Shown here: positions 26,802 to 36,415 of the stretch, piece after piece
Layout: the number at the start of each line of letters is the position of its first letter
Position numbering within the stretch: position 1 is the first letter of the stretch
NCBI RefSeq assembly: GCF_004799405.1
Contig: NZ_SSMW01000138.1
Coordinates: 1 to 64,000 of the forward strand
Direction of reading: 5' to 3'
Source: Bradyrhizobium sp.
GTDB lineage: Bacteria; Pseudomonadota; Alphaproteobacteria; Rhizobiales; Xanthobacteraceae
DNA length: 64,000 nt
Notes under the pieces: model-generated
The model's input: only the letters and a program-made list of their open reading frames with translations
Databases searched by the model: none
What the model was told of the DNA's origin: nothing
Program-made: the position numbers and the translations under genes

Positions 26802-27650
26802 CTAAGCGCTCTGGTTTGACACTGTGATTGCTGCTCGGTTTGGCATCGCCGAAACGATGTCCGTCGCCGTTCCTGGAAACAGCACGGTAAATCGCGCGCC
26901 CTGACCGCCGTCGCCTCGGCCGACCCGCCATTCGCCGCTAATCTGTTTTGTGAAAGATTGAATGATCTTCATCCCCAGCCCCTTGCTGTCGCCGGGGTCG
27001 AACCCTTCCGGCAAAGGCGGTCCATCATTGGACACCGAAAGCGCGTAGCCATAGGCCGGATCGGGCTGCAGGCTGATGGCGATCTGGCCTTTGCCGTATT
27101 TTGCCGCGTTGGCGATCAACTCGCTGACGATAAAGCCAAGTGGGATTGCGGTCGCGGCCGGCAGATCGATTTCATCGCTCTTGACAACGACCCGCTCCCG
27201 GCGCTCGTCCGATGAAAGCATCGCAGAGAAATCACGACCGAATTCCTCAAGGAATTTTCTGAATTCGATGACTTGCACGCCGTCGCAAGAATGAAGACGA
27301 TGATGGATCCGCGCAATCGTGGAAACGCGATTGGCCGCGACGGCCAATTGTGCGGCCGTCTCCGCGTTGGTCGATGCGCGGCTCTGCAACGAAAGCAGGC
27401 TGATGGTCATCTGCAGATCGTTCATCAGACGGTGATCGGACTCCTTGCTCAATAGTTCCTGTCGTTGGATCAACTCATCTTTTTGACGGAGCCGCGCCTC
27501 GCTCTCTGCCAGCGCATCGCGCAGGCGTATCTCCATGGATCGATATCGAATTAGTTCGCGCTCATAGCTCTGTATGGCACGGCGCGGAGAACTGAAACCC
27601 ATCACACCCCAAGACAGCGGCCGGCTGCCTTCGACAACCTGCTCCCGCAT
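26802..27650 (-). CDS. Cytoplasmic HWE/HisKA_2-type sensor histidine kinase
   Basis: A 282-residue protein without membrane segments. A coiled coil (about 28-68) leads into a HisKA_2 dimerisation domain with phospho-acceptor His73 in KESDHRLMNDLQ, then a HATPase domain with the N box (ELIANAAKYG) and G boxes (DSKGLGMKII, GGQGARF). There is no sensory domain beyond the coiled coil. Kinases of this type feed the general stress PhyR/NepR/EcfG pathway in alphaproteobacteria (family knowledge). A FNR/FixK-type box is centred about 70 nt upstream of the start at 27650, which would link oxygen limitation to this kinase. Confidence 0.88.
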   Translation of the reverse strand: MREQVVEGSRPLSWGVMGFSSPRRAIQSYERELIRYRSMEIRLRDALAESEARLRQKDELIQRQELLSKESDHRLMNDLQMTISLLSLQSRASTNAETAAQLAVAANRVSTIARIHHRLHSCDGVQVIEFRKFLEEFGRDFSAMLSSDERRERVVVKSDEIDLPAATAIPLGFIVSELIANAAKYGKGQIAISLQPDPAYGYALSVSNDGPPLPEGFDPGDSKGLGMKIIQSFTKQISGEWRVGRGDGGQGARFTVLFPGTATDIVSAMPNRAAITVSNQSA

Positions 27651-27713
27651 TGCTCTCTCCCATGTTGCTCCATTGCCTATAGGTCAGGTTGCGCATGATC
27701 GGCGTGTCATACT

Positions 27714-27727
27714 TTGATCTACCGCAA
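27714..27727. promoter_or_regulatory. FNR/FixK-type box
   Basis: TTGATCTACCGCAA fits TTGA-N6-GCAA. It is centred about 70 nt before the histidine kinase start, the classic spacing for activation. Confidence 0.6.
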
Positions 27728-28286
27728 GCTTTCGTCGGGTACCGGACATTTGTCAGGGCTTGACGATAACGCGATAGCCATCGGAATAGACGGCGTCCGG
27801 CAAGACGCTGACCGTGGAATGACTGACTAGCGTCAGAGATCGGGGAGGCATCAATCCGCATGGCTTCCGGAACCTCAGGGCGCCGCGGTTAAAGCAGACA
27901 CCGACAGCCAGCGTTCCCGTATAGGAGGCCGGGCTTAGCTTCGTGCCTTTGTCCACACCGCAAGGCCCTCCCGGCTCATGACGGAATAGCCATCACGGTC
28001 CCGGTAAGCCATCTAGCGAGGAAAATTAGGGATGTGTAGTTGGAACCAATGTCTCGGGTGCAACTTAGTGACGGACTACCGGATGCATCTTTCGCCCAAG
28101 GGCATCCGATGGAATGACGGCCTCAGCTCACCCCCGCTGGGGCCGTTTCTTTGACACTCGCGGCGGGGAATTAGAGCCCGGACCCATAAAAGGGATTGCA
28201 TTGCGGAATGTTTCACCATCTCCGACAGGAGAGCTTTGATCTTGCCTGCAAGGCAAGACAAATTGACTCCTCTGCCGGGGACAATG
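27728..28286. other. Intergenic region
   Basis: About 560 nt. One minus-strand frame (27753-27956, GTG start, 67 codons) is open but lacks a ribosome site and family. A short stem (CTTGCC-TGCAA-GGCAAG near 28240) has no U-tract. I see no supported gene. Confidence 0.45.
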
Positions 28287-29792
28287 TCAGGCCACGACGG
28301 CCCTCTTGCGCATGATCATCGCGACCACCGCCTCCAGTACCCCGTCGATCGCCGGGCGACGATAGGCCCAGCGCGGGTCGGGGTCGGGCGAAGCGATCAC
28401 CATGGTGGCGTTGGCTTCGAACAGCAGCACATCGCCATCGGCGCCAATCCCGAAATCGATTCCGGCATAATCGAGGCCGAGCGCGTCGCTGATATGTTCG
28501 AGTGCCGCGATCGCCTTGCCGCCCAGCGCTGCCGGCATGTCGCCGAGAAAGGCGGCTTCCTCCAATCGATGGTCGGGCTGGTCGGCCATGTCGGAGGTGA
28601 AATAATGCACTTTCCATTGCCGCGATATCGCCAGATGCAGCGGATGGATCCGGCCGCCGATCATCATCACGCGGTATTTGCGCGCGTTGCCGTCCTTGCC
28701 GCGGGCGTCGAGATATTCGATTACCACGAGTTCGTCGCCGGGAAGGCCGGCTGCGGCTGCGGATAATTCCGCCGCGGTCTCGACCCGGATGAAGTTGCGC
28801 CCGGTGTGATAACCGGGCGAACGCAACAGCAGCGGAAAGCCGAATTGCCGGCTCGCCAAGGCGCTGGCGCCGTCGGGACCGGCGAGAATGCCGCGCGCCA
28901 TGGCGGCCGTGCGCGGGGCAATCACGCCCGGCAGATTGCCAAGCCGCCGGGCGTTTTCGATGCGGCCGGTTTTCATCACCGCGAGGGGATCGTTGATCAC
29001 CGGCGCAGCCGTCCGTGCGATCAGACGGGCCGCGGCCTGCAGCGCCGGCTCGCAGAGGTCGGCGTCGCCGATGGCGTTGAAGATCAGCTGATGCGGCGGC
29101 AACGGGGCCGACGGATCGAGATGGTCGGTGACGATCACGGATGTCAGAAAGCTGCGGTCGTCGAGGAACGCAGCGGTCGGGATGTTGCCGCCGCCGGAGG
29201 AAACCAGCTGCAGCAGCGTCACCGGCGGTGTGGCGCCGCGATACGGCAGGGTCGAAATGGCGTGATCGCGAAAGCCCTTCCGGAAATGATGGGCAGCACC
29301 GGCGCGGTCGCCGAGATCCGCCAGCACCGCGCCCAGCCCCTGATGCGCCGGCGCGTAATCCGGATCGATTCCTAACACGGTTTCGTAGTAGCCGCGCGCT
29401 TCCCGATGCTTGTTGGCGCGAAGCAGCAGGTTGGCGAGATTCACATGTCCCATCGGATTTTGGGGATGGTGGGTGATCGCCTCCGAATAGACCCGGCAGG
29501 CGGCGTCGATCGCGCCCATGTTGGTCAGTAGCGTCCCGAATTCGTTGAGCGCGCTGAAATTCGTCGGCGCCTTTCGCAGGATATCGATGAAGGCTTGCTG
29601 GGCGTCTTGCCGCCGATCGAGCGCATTGAGGAGCACCGCGCGCTCGATCTCGGTATCGATGTCATCTGCTTCGCCGCGTCGCTGCGCCAGCATCTCCTCA
29701 AGCTGGCGCAGCCTCGATTCCTGCGCCAGCCGGGGCGTCCAGCCGCGATGGCTGCCGGCTAAGTCACGCAAGGGAGCCGCGTTCTGTTTCAT
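28287..29792 (-). CDS. TPR protein with C-terminal ATP-grasp-like domain (paralogue A)
   Basis: A 501-residue soluble protein. Residues about 35-190 are TPRs (INMG-type helices such as AIDAACRVYSEAITHHPQNP and REARGYYETVLGIDPDYAPA). The C-terminal part (about 300-490) looks like an ATP-grasp fold: a Lys/Arg strand (FPLLLRSPGYHTGRNFIRV), a glutamate clamp (LVVIEYLDARGKDGNARKYR) and the metal site AGIDFGIGADG...LFEANATMV. HLAISRQWKVHYFTSDMADQ lies between. It shares this whole layout with the divergent gene at 30052, so the two are paralogues. ATP-grasp enzymes join an acid to an amine or thiol; the substrate here is unknown. The ATP-grasp call is inferred from motifs. Confidence 0.72.
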   Translation of the reverse strand: MKQNAAPLRDLAGSHRGWTPRLAQESRLRQLEEMLAQRRGEADDIDTEIERAVLLNALDRRQDAQQAFIDILRKAPTNFSALNEFGTLLTNMGAIDAACRVYSEAITHHPQNPMGHVNLANLLLRANKHREARGYYETVLGIDPDYAPAHQGLGAVLADLGDRAGAAHHFRKGFRDHAISTLPYRGATPPVTLLQLVSSGGGNIPTAAFLDDRSFLTSVIVTDHLDPSAPLPPHQLIFNAIGDADLCEPALQAAARLIARTAAPVINDPLAVMKTGRIENARRLGNLPGVIAPRTAAMARGILAGPDGASALASRQFGFPLLLRSPGYHTGRNFIRVETAAELSAAAAGLPGDELVVIEYLDARGKDGNARKYRVMMIGGRIHPLHLAISRQWKVHYFTSDMADQPDHRLEEAAFLGDMPAALGGKAIAALEHISDALGLDYAGIDFGIGADGDVLLFEANATMVIASPDPDPRWAYRRPAIDGVLEAVVAMIMRKRAVVA

Positions 29793-30051
29793 CCGGTCAC
29801 GATGTGCCCGAGGCGAGTGGCTTCGATCGCATCATTATTGGCTGATTCGCACCCCCGGCATCGGCAAATTTCCGGCGATGCCGGCCGCGGCCGGTATTGC
29901 CGGATATTTCCAGCGCTTGGCTCGAAATACCGGGAAGCAAATCTTTTGCACGGCGGCGCTGAATAGCGGCCGCGGCCGGGCCCCGGGCAGGACTTTATTT
30001 ACCATAAATCGGACATGGTCGGGTTCCGCTCACTGCCATAATGCGCCCTCC

Positions 30052-31713
30052 ATGCCCGCATCCGCACTAGCCACCCGTCTTTCGGACGCCGATATCGTTG
30101 GGTCGTTTGTGGCGCGGCAGCTCCGCATCGGACGGGAATATTACGCGGCCGGCGGCATCGACGCAGCCATGGCCGCGTATCGACGCGGCCTCGCCGCGGC
30201 CGGCAACGAGGCACCCGGTTGCGTGTCGATCGAGGCGATTTCGGAGCTGCATTCCAATCTCGGCAATGCCTGCATGGTCCGCGGCGATCTCGAACAGGCC
30301 GCGTCAAACTACAAGGCCGCGCTGCGGCTCAAGCCCGATCTGGTCTCCTGCTGGTGCAATCTCGGCAACACGCACCTGAAGGCCGGCAGACCGCGGGATT
30401 CCATCACGCTATATCTTCATGCTCTCACGCTGAACCCGGGCCATTGGCCGTCGCGCTCCAACCTGGTTCACGCCCTGATCGCCACGCAGCAATATCCCGG
30501 CGCCAGGGCGCTGTTGACCGAGCTGATCGAAGAACGGCCGCAGGACGGCCAGCTTCACCATCAGCTTGGCAAGGTTTGCGTCGAACTGAATGAACTGCCG
30601 TCGGCGCTCGCAAGCTTTCAGCGGGCTGTCAGCCTCAATCCCCGCGATGCCGACAGCATCTACTGGATCGGCGGCGTCCAGCAGGGGATGGGAGACCTCG
30701 ACGCCGCCAAGGCCGCTTACGCGCAAGCGGCCCGGATGCAGCCGCTGATCAGGCGGCCGGCGGCAAAATCTCCCGCGGATTTTCGCGTGCTGGCGCTCTA
30801 CGCGCCGTTCGCCGGCAACACGCCGACCGAATATCTGTTCAAGGATGCCGTCTACGACACCGACACCTTTGCCCTGGTCGATGCCGGCGAAGTCGATATC
30901 GAGCTTCTGAAAAAGGATGCGCACGTCGTCATCAACCTGATTTCCGATGCCGACCAGGCCGAAGCGGTATTGCCGCTGGCCGCCGATCTGGCCGGCCGGC
31001 TGGGCAAGCCGATCGTGAACGATCCCCTGAAGATCCAGAGGACGACTCGCGACACCGTTGCGGATCTGCTGGCGGGGATACCGGGCTGCCGCATTCCGAA
31101 GGTCCTGCGCCAGAAGGCCGGCGCCGACCTGTCGGCCGCCACATTGCACGCGGCATTTCCGTCCGCATCCTCGATCCTGGCGCGCCCGGTCGGAACCCAT
31201 GGCGGCGACGATTTCGAAAAGATCGACCACCCTGCCGGGCTTGCGGCGCTGCTCGCGCAACGCCCCGAAACCGACCGCTACCTGATCGAGTACATCGACT
31301 ACCGGTCGGCCGACGGCTATTTCCGGAAATATCGCTTCATCTTCGTCGACGGCGAGATTCTGCCGTATCACCTGGCGATCGGAGGCGACTGGAAGGTGCA
31401 TCACGTCAGCACCGACATGGCCAACCAGCCATGGATGCAGCAGGAAGAAGAGGCTTTTTTGGCCGAACCTGCCGCGGTATTCGATGCCGGCCATTATCGG
31501 TCGCTGCGCGCGATCCGGCAACGCGTCGGACTCGATTATTTCGGCATCGATTGCGGACTGGACGGCTCAGGCAATCTCGTCGTGTTCGAGGTGAACGCCT
31601 CAATGCTGGTCCATGCGCACAACGAGGAGTTCCCGTACAAGGCACCCTTCGTCCATCGCATCAAGCTGGCGTTCGATGCGATGCTGCGGAAATTCGCAGG
31701 CGCGAGCGCTTGA
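30052..31713 (+). CDS. TPR protein with C-terminal ATP-grasp-like domain (paralogue B)
   Basis: A 553-residue protein from the ATG at 30052 (MPASALATRLSDADIVGSFV); the frame stays open far upstream but that part lies over the opposite gene. TPRs run from about 25 to 235 (LGNACMVRGDLEQAASNYKA, then LGNTHLKAGRPRDSITLYLH). A linker region DFRVLALYAPFAGNTPTEYL leads to an ATP-grasp-like domain at about 360-545: ILARPVGTHGGDDFEKI, YLIEYIDYRSADGYFRKYRF, HLAIGGDWKVHHVSTDMANQ and FGIDCGLDGSG...VFEVNASMLVH. It is divergent from paralogue A (259 nt between starts), suggesting a shared promoter region. Function unknown. Confidence 0.73.
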   Translation: MPASALATRLSDADIVGSFVARQLRIGREYYAAGGIDAAMAAYRRGLAAAGNEAPGCVSIEAISELHSNLGNACMVRGDLEQAASNYKAALRLKPDLVSCWCNLGNTHLKAGRPRDSITLYLHALTLNPGHWPSRSNLVHALIATQQYPGARALLTELIEERPQDGQLHHQLGKVCVELNELPSALASFQRAVSLNPRDADSIYWIGGVQQGMGDLDAAKAAYAQAARMQPLIRRPAAKSPADFRVLALYAPFAGNTPTEYLFKDAVYDTDTFALVDAGEVDIELLKKDAHVVINLISDADQAEAVLPLAADLAGRLGKPIVNDPLKIQRTTRDTVADLLAGIPGCRIPKVLRQKAGADLSAATLHAAFPSASSILARPVGTHGGDDFEKIDHPAGLAALLAQRPETDRYLIEYIDYRSADGYFRKYRFIFVDGEILPYHLAIGGDWKVHHVSTDMANQPWMQQEEEAFLAEPAAVFDAGHYRSLRAIRQRVGLDYFGIDCGLDGSGNLVVFEVNASMLVHAHNEEFPYKAPFVHRIKLAFDAMLRKFAGASA

Positions 31714-31764
31714 GCCCTCTCAGCTTCGATTGCTGCTTTAATTCCCGCGCCTGCAGCGTCACTT

Positions 31765-33237
31765 TCAATTCGTGATATGCGCGGTCACCAGCGCCTGGTT
31801 GAACATGGCATTCAGGGCGCTGGTGATATCCGCGGGCGTGTTGGCCGTGAAAAAGAAATTTGGCGATGCGCAGCTTTGCAGGTCGCCGGGAATGTTGGGG
31901 ATGATGGCGTTGACCGCAAAGTCTTCGCTATTGGCGAAAGTGGTCGGATTCTGGATCGGCTGGTAGGGAATATAAAGCACGGAAATCATGATACCGCGGT
32001 TCTTCAGCGTCGTGCACAGCGACGCATCCATGATGGTCGCGTTGTTGTTTCCGGCCCAGCCTCCGCCCCATTGGGTCTGGTTGTTCTGCGCGCCATCGGT
32101 CACCAGGAAAACATAGGGCAACGTGCTGTTGGCGGATGAGCCGTTACCGACGCTGGTGATGAGGCTGTTCATCGATGGAAACGCGTTCTCGAAATGCGTG
32201 CCGCCGGAGCCGAGGTTCGAGTTGACGCCGGTATCGAGCAGGGTGGCGAGGTTTGCAGCCGCGTAGTTGATGGTGCTGGAATTGGTGGGAGATCCGGAGA
32301 TGTTGCTGGTCAGGGGAAAATACGAATAAAGATATTGAATGAACGGGTAGAGCCCGATGCGGAATTGATCGGTCACTTTCTCGGTGGCGTTGGCGGTGAT
32401 GAACAATTGGGTTACGGCGTAGCCGACCGCGTCGGCGCGCAATTGAATGCACGCGCCGGTGCCGTCGGTCGGGCAGGACGTTACCGGCGTATTGCTCGAG
32501 TTGCCGGCGGTTCGCGACAGTGAATATCCCAGGCAATATCCGTTGGTGTTGTATTTCTGGCCGCCGTAGGGCGGGTAGCTGCCGCCCTGGTTGCAGGCGT
32601 TCTGCGAGGAGAAATGGCAAGCGAATGTGCAGCCATTGGGGTAGAGCGAGTAGTTGTCCGGATTGATGGCCGCAAGGCGGGTTTGTTCGGCGTTGGTCGA
32701 CGGCAGGCCCATCGATCCCGACACATCCAGCATCAGATAAAAATCAAGATACAACGGCAGCGAGGCGCTCGAGGTCGAACTTCCGGTTACCGTGAGGTTC
32801 TGATAGCCGAGAACTTTCATGAACACGACCGGCACGTCGGCGCTGAATGTAACGGTGGACGTCAGCGTCGTGTGGGATTTGGTGACGGTGCTCGTCAGCA
32901 CCAGGTTTGTGAAGCCGCCGCTGACCGCGCTGATATTTCCGTTAAAGACGTTGTTGGCGTCGGTGACGCCGGCACTCACCCGGCCGTTTCCGTTCATTGC
33001 CGCGGCCGCGGTATAACCGGGCGATTTCTGGGAAATCGAGGCAACGCTGGCGGCGTCCGCGGCGGATTGCAGCTTGGCCTTCATCCGGGTGGCAAGCGAG
33101 TAGTCGACGGCGCAGCCGATCGCGGTCAGGATCGGAAGCAGCGCAATGGCGAAGATGACGGCGGTGTTCGCCTTGCCGTCGCGGCGAAAGCGCGAAAGCA
33201 GCGCCGTCACCCGGCTTGCATATCGAGGTTCTGACAT
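31765..33237 (-). CDS. TadG-like pilus assembly protein with vWA domain
   Basis: From the ATG at 33237 (MSEPRYASRVTALLSRFRRD) the protein has 490 residues. The TadE/TadG-type N-terminus has one membrane helix (about 24-46, TAVIFAIALLPILTAIGCAV) followed by MKAKLQSAADAASVAS. A von Willebrand A domain begins near residue 168 with the MIDAS motif DVSGSM (Asp171). The protein is rich in Asn, Ser and Thr and has several Cys. TadG proteins are linked to Flp pili and adherence (family knowledge). No other tad gene is nearby, so it is an orphan. Confidence 0.82.
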   Translation of the reverse strand: MSEPRYASRVTALLSRFRRDGKANTAVIFAIALLPILTAIGCAVDYSLATRMKAKLQSAADAASVASISQKSPGYTAAAAMNGNGRVSAGVTDANNVFNGNISAVSGGFTNLVLTSTVTKSHTTLTSTVTFSADVPVVFMKVLGYQNLTVTGSSTSSASLPLYLDFYLMLDVSGSMGLPSTNAEQTRLAAINPDNYSLYPNGCTFACHFSSQNACNQGGSYPPYGGQKYNTNGYCLGYSLSRTAGNSSNTPVTSCPTDGTGACIQLRADAVGYAVTQLFITANATEKVTDQFRIGLYPFIQYLYSYFPLTSNISGSPTNSSTINYAAANLATLLDTGVNSNLGSGGTHFENAFPSMNSLITSVGNGSSANSTLPYVFLVTDGAQNNQTQWGGGWAGNNNATIMDASLCTTLKNRGIMISVLYIPYQPIQNPTTFANSEDFAVNAIIPNIPGDLQSCASPNFFFTANTPADITSALNAMFNQALVTAHITN

Positions 33238-33458
33238 GTGAATGCGGCCCTGTCCCCGTCGCGATCCCGGAAGCACGCAGCACCATGGGGGCGAATCACT
33301 CGCCGGACTCTACCCATATTCCCGCATTTGTAACGCCGACAGGGAGGACAACTTGATCAAATCCGGCCCGTCACGGTTGTACGGCCGGAGATGCCTCGCT
33401 GCCGGTGCGCCCGTTTTCCCCATTTGACAGGATTGGGCCGCGCCGGTGAGAGCCGCCG

Positions 33459-35018
33459 CTACTCCGCCAATTCCGAATAGGGCGTCGTCGGCACCTGGGC
33501 CTCGATCGCCTTTCCCTCGGCCAGGATCTTGGGCTTGCGCAGCCAGACATAGATCTGGGCCGCGATCAGCACGACACAGATGAACAGAAAGAACGCGCTG
33601 ATCGGACGGTCGATAAAGGTCATGAGGTCGCCGCGCGAGATCAACAGGCTGCGCCGGAAGTTTTCCTCGAAACGCGGGCCGAGCACGAAGCCGAGCAGGA
33701 TCGGGGCCGGGTGGAAATCGAGACGCAGCAGGATGTAGCCGATGACGCCGATGAAGATGGTCTCGCCGACCTGGAACATGTCGTTGCTGGCGGCATAGAC
33801 CCCGATGCAAACGAAGAACATCGCGCTCGGGTAGAGGTAGCGGTACGGGATGCTCAGCAGTTTCACCCACAGGCCGATCATCGGCACGTTCAGGATGACC
33901 AGCAGGATGTTGCCGATCCAGAAGCTCGCGATCAGGCCCCAGAAGATGTCGGCGTGCTGGCTGATGAGCTGCGGCCCCGGCACGATGCCGTGAATGATCA
34001 GCGCGCCCAGCAACAGCGCCATCACGGTGTCGCCGGGAATCCCGAGACTCATGGTCGGGATGAAATCGCCCTGCACCGAGGAATGCGTGGAAGCCTCGGG
34101 ACATGCGACGCCCTCGATCGCGCCGTGGCCGAACCGTTCCGGCGTTTTCGATATTTTCTTCTCGGTGGCGTAGGACACAAAGGAGGCGATGGTCGGCCCG
34201 GTACCCGGAATCAGCGCGCAAAGGCTGCCGAGCAGGGTGCCGCGGATCATCGGCCAGAATGCCAGCTTGAGGTCGGCCTTCGAGGGGAACATGTCGGAGA
34301 CGCCGACCTTGGCGTATTTCATGTCGACGGTTTCGGTGTTGTTGATGCTGTTCATGAACTCGGCGATGCCGAACATGCCGAGCGCCAGCGCGATGATCTC
34401 GACGCCGTCGAACAATTCGGTGATCCCGAAGGTGAAGCGGGGCTGTCCGGTCTCGATATCCGATCCGACGATGCCAACCAGAAGACCGAGCACCGTCATC
34501 GCGATGCCCTTGAGCGGCGATCCCTTCGCCAGCGTCGAGCCGGCGAGCAATCCCACCAGCATCAGCGAACAGACTTCGGCGGGGCCGAATTCGAGCGCCA
34601 CCTTGACCAGGAACGGCGCCAGGAAAATCATCTCGGTAATGCCGAACGAGGCGCCGACGAAGGCGGCGATGATGGTGATGCCGAGCGCGGTGCCGCCCTT
34701 GCCCTGCTTGGTCAGCGGGAACCCGTCGAGGCACGTCACCGCGTGCGGCGGATGGCACGGCAGGTTCAAGAGGATGGAGCAGATTGCGCCGCCATATTGC
34801 GCGCCGTAATAGACGCCCGACAGCATCAGGATCGCCGGCACCGGCTGCATTCCGAAGGTCAGCGGCAGCAGGATTGAAATCGTCGCCACCGGCCCCATGC
34901 CCGGCAGCACGCCGACAAGGTTGCCGACCAGCACGCCGAGGAAGCAATACATCAGGTTATGCGGCTCGAGGGCGACGCCGAAACCGTAATAGAGATCGGT
35001 AATCGCCGTCGAGATCAC
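33459..35018 (-). CDS. tctA: Tripartite tricarboxylate transporter large permease subunit TctA
   Basis: A 519-residue polytopic protein with TctA signatures: GVLPGMGPVATISILLPLTF near the start, YYGAQYGGAICSILLNLPCH at about 70-90, and the repeat motif ALIPGTGPTIASFVSYATEK plus LGIPGDTVMALLLGAL later. It is the large membrane subunit that couples ion flow to uptake of carboxylates captured by a TctC binding protein (family knowledge). Its ATG overlaps the TctB stop by four bases (ATGA). Confidence 0.93.
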   Translation of the reverse strand: MISTAITDLYYGFGVALEPHNLMYCFLGVLVGNLVGVLPGMGPVATISILLPLTFGMQPVPAILMLSGVYYGAQYGGAICSILLNLPCHPPHAVTCLDGFPLTKQGKGGTALGITIIAAFVGASFGITEMIFLAPFLVKVALEFGPAEVCSLMLVGLLAGSTLAKGSPLKGIAMTVLGLLVGIVGSDIETGQPRFTFGITELFDGVEIIALALGMFGIAEFMNSINNTETVDMKYAKVGVSDMFPSKADLKLAFWPMIRGTLLGSLCALIPGTGPTIASFVSYATEKKISKTPERFGHGAIEGVACPEASTHSSVQGDFIPTMSLGIPGDTVMALLLGALIIHGIVPGPQLISQHADIFWGLIASFWIGNILLVILNVPMIGLWVKLLSIPYRYLYPSAMFFVCIGVYAASNDMFQVGETIFIGVIGYILLRLDFHPAPILLGFVLGPRFEENFRRSLLISRGDLMTFIDRPISAFFLFICVVLIAAQIYVWLRKPKILAEGKAIEAQVPTTPYSELAE

Positions 35019-35563
35019 AGGTTGACCCCGCGCAGCAACGGGAACGGGATGTTCAGCAGGTAATGGAACAGCAGCACACCGAACACGGTGACGCCCGCGG
35101 CCAGGATCAACGACGATTTATAGGTGGCGGTGTTGTCGCCGAGCGCGCAGACAAAGACGCAGGCGAACACCGCCGGGATCATGCCGAGATATAGTCCCAG
35201 GATAATGAACAGGACGGGACCGGCTAGAATGCAGAACCAGCCGAACCATTGCGGGTTGTCCGGCAGAAATCTCTTGTCGTCGTCTTCGGAGGGTCCCAAC
35301 GCGGTAGCGGCGATCAGGATGCCAAGAAACGCCAGCACGGTGCCCAGCATCACCGGCATGAATCCGGGGCCCATCCGGGCGAGCGTGCCGAACTTGTAGC
35401 CGGAGCCGGTCACCGCGGCGCCCACGCCGATCAGCAGCATCAGGGCGCCGGCATAGTAGTCGCGCTTCAGCTTGAACTTCTCCTGCAACGCCGCCTCTCC
35501 GGAATGGTTTTTTGAGCCTCGGACCCTATCCGTGGGACCGAGGCCTGTCGATATCAGCTTCAT
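35015..35563 (-). CDS. tctB: Tripartite tricarboxylate transporter small permease subunit TctB
   Basis: From the ATG at 35563 (MKLISTGLGPTDRVRGSKNH) the protein has 182 residues with four membrane segments beginning at DYYAGALMLLIGVGAAVTGS. ARMGPGFMPVMLGTVLAFLG is the typical TctB opening, and GLYLGMIPAVFACVFVCAL lies near the end. The frame is open upstream to 35710 without a better start. It precedes tctA with a four-base overlap. No TctC binding-protein gene is adjacent. Confidence 0.88.
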   Translation of the reverse strand: MKLISTGLGPTDRVRGSKNHSGEAALQEKFKLKRDYYAGALMLLIGVGAAVTGSGYKFGTLARMGPGFMPVMLGTVLAFLGILIAATALGPSEDDDKRFLPDNPQWFGWFCILAGPVLFIILGLYLGMIPAVFACVFVCALGDNTATYKSSLILAAGVTVFGVLLFHYLLNIPFPLLRGVNL

Positions 35564-35805
35564 GGGGTTTTGTGGAGGGGAGGGAACCCGCGCGTTAGTG
35601 TCGCTAGCCGGGCACTCAAATCGACCGGATGGCGTGCGCAGTCTCCGCTCTAAGCTGGATGCCGCCAACGCTTGCCTTTTCAATGTGCATCGGACCGAAA
35701 CGGTGCCCAACGTAAACAGGACATGCCGGCCAATACCGAAAAATCAAAAAGCAGATTCGTAAGTTATTTCAAGCAATTAATTCGTCGCGGCGACGGCGCG
35801 TCCGA

Positions 35806-36093
35806 CTATTTCTGCGTCGCGCGAAAATCGATCGTGCGCAGGATCACGCCTGGAGGATTGCCCTCGAGTTCGACATCGCTGAATTTACGCGCGGCGCGTT
35901 CCTCGATCTGCTCGCGCAGCCTCAGAAACTGCTGCTCGCGCTGGGCCGGTTGAATCCTGGATACGCCCTCGAGCTGATCCATCGCTTCGGTGGAGACGGC
36001 GCAGGTGACGTCGGCCTGGTCGTTCTTCATCGTGAACAGCACGACCCTCCGGTTGGAATCGTATTCCCGAAAGTCGCCTTGGGTGAGCGCCAT
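35806..36093 (-). CDS. DUF1488 family protein
   Basis: A 95-residue soluble protein starting MALTQGDFREYDSNRRVVLF, with TCAVSTEAMDQLEG in the middle and REQIEERAARKFSD near the end; this layout matches small DUF1488 proteins. ATG at 36093 after GGAGAGA. Function unknown. Confidence 0.78.
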   Translation of the reverse strand: MALTQGDFREYDSNRRVVLFTMKNDQADVTCAVSTEAMDQLEGVSRIQPAQREQQFLRLREQIEERAARKFSDVELEGNPPGVILRTIDFRATQK

Positions 36094-36135
36094 GTCTTGT
36101 CTCTCCTCGATTTGACCGGCGATCCGTTCCGGCGG

Positions 36136-36315
36136 TCAGAATTTCTTTCTCGCCGGCGGCGGATTGAGCTCGGCGATTTTCGACAGGCAATCTTCCTGGG
36201 TGGTGTGAGGGCCGGTGACGAAGGTCCCGCTCACCTTGGTCGAGTACCAACCCGACACGACGCCCAGTCGCAGCGACTCTTCGGTTTTGACGTGGCGGGC
36301 GGAAAGAATTTGCAT
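36136..36315 (-). CDS. Small conserved hypothetical protein (59 residues)
   Basis: A 59-residue product starting MQILSARHVKTEESLRLGVV and ending NPPPARKKF. The ATG is at 36315, preceded by AAAGGAA. It contains SGWYSTKVSGTFVTGPHTTQ and EDCLSKIAELN, a compact beta/helix composition. It is separated from the DUF1488 gene by 42 nt on the same strand. No family recognised. Confidence 0.65.
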   Translation of the reverse strand: MQILSARHVKTEESLRLGVVSGWYSTKVSGTFVTGPHTTQEDCLSKIAELNPPPARKKF

Positions 36316-36415
36316 GGAGTTTCCTTTGCGTCAGGCGTTTTCGAATTGTCGAAAACATCCTGCGGTCCCTCCCAGTGCGCCTTTTAAGCCCGAATAGCCA
36401 TGACTTTCTTTGAAA

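Noticed and set aside
27753..27956. A 67-codon minus-strand frame in the gap before the histidine kinase
   Set aside because: GTG start without ribosome site, no family and low coding character. Left as intergenic.
28236..28262. CTTGCC-TGCAA-GGCAAG stem as a terminator of the 28287 gene
   Set aside because: No U-tract follows on the minus strand.
30409..31521. A 370-codon minus-strand frame opposite TPR/ATP-grasp paralogue B
   Set aside because: Shadow frame; the plus-strand product has a clear paralogue next door.
33310..34947. A 545-codon frame overlapping tctA, and a 388-codon antisense frame at 33711-34877
   Set aside because: The first is an out-of-frame Arg-rich shadow on the same strand and the second an antisense Asp/His/Gln-rich shadow; TctA in the correct frame is complete and recognisable.
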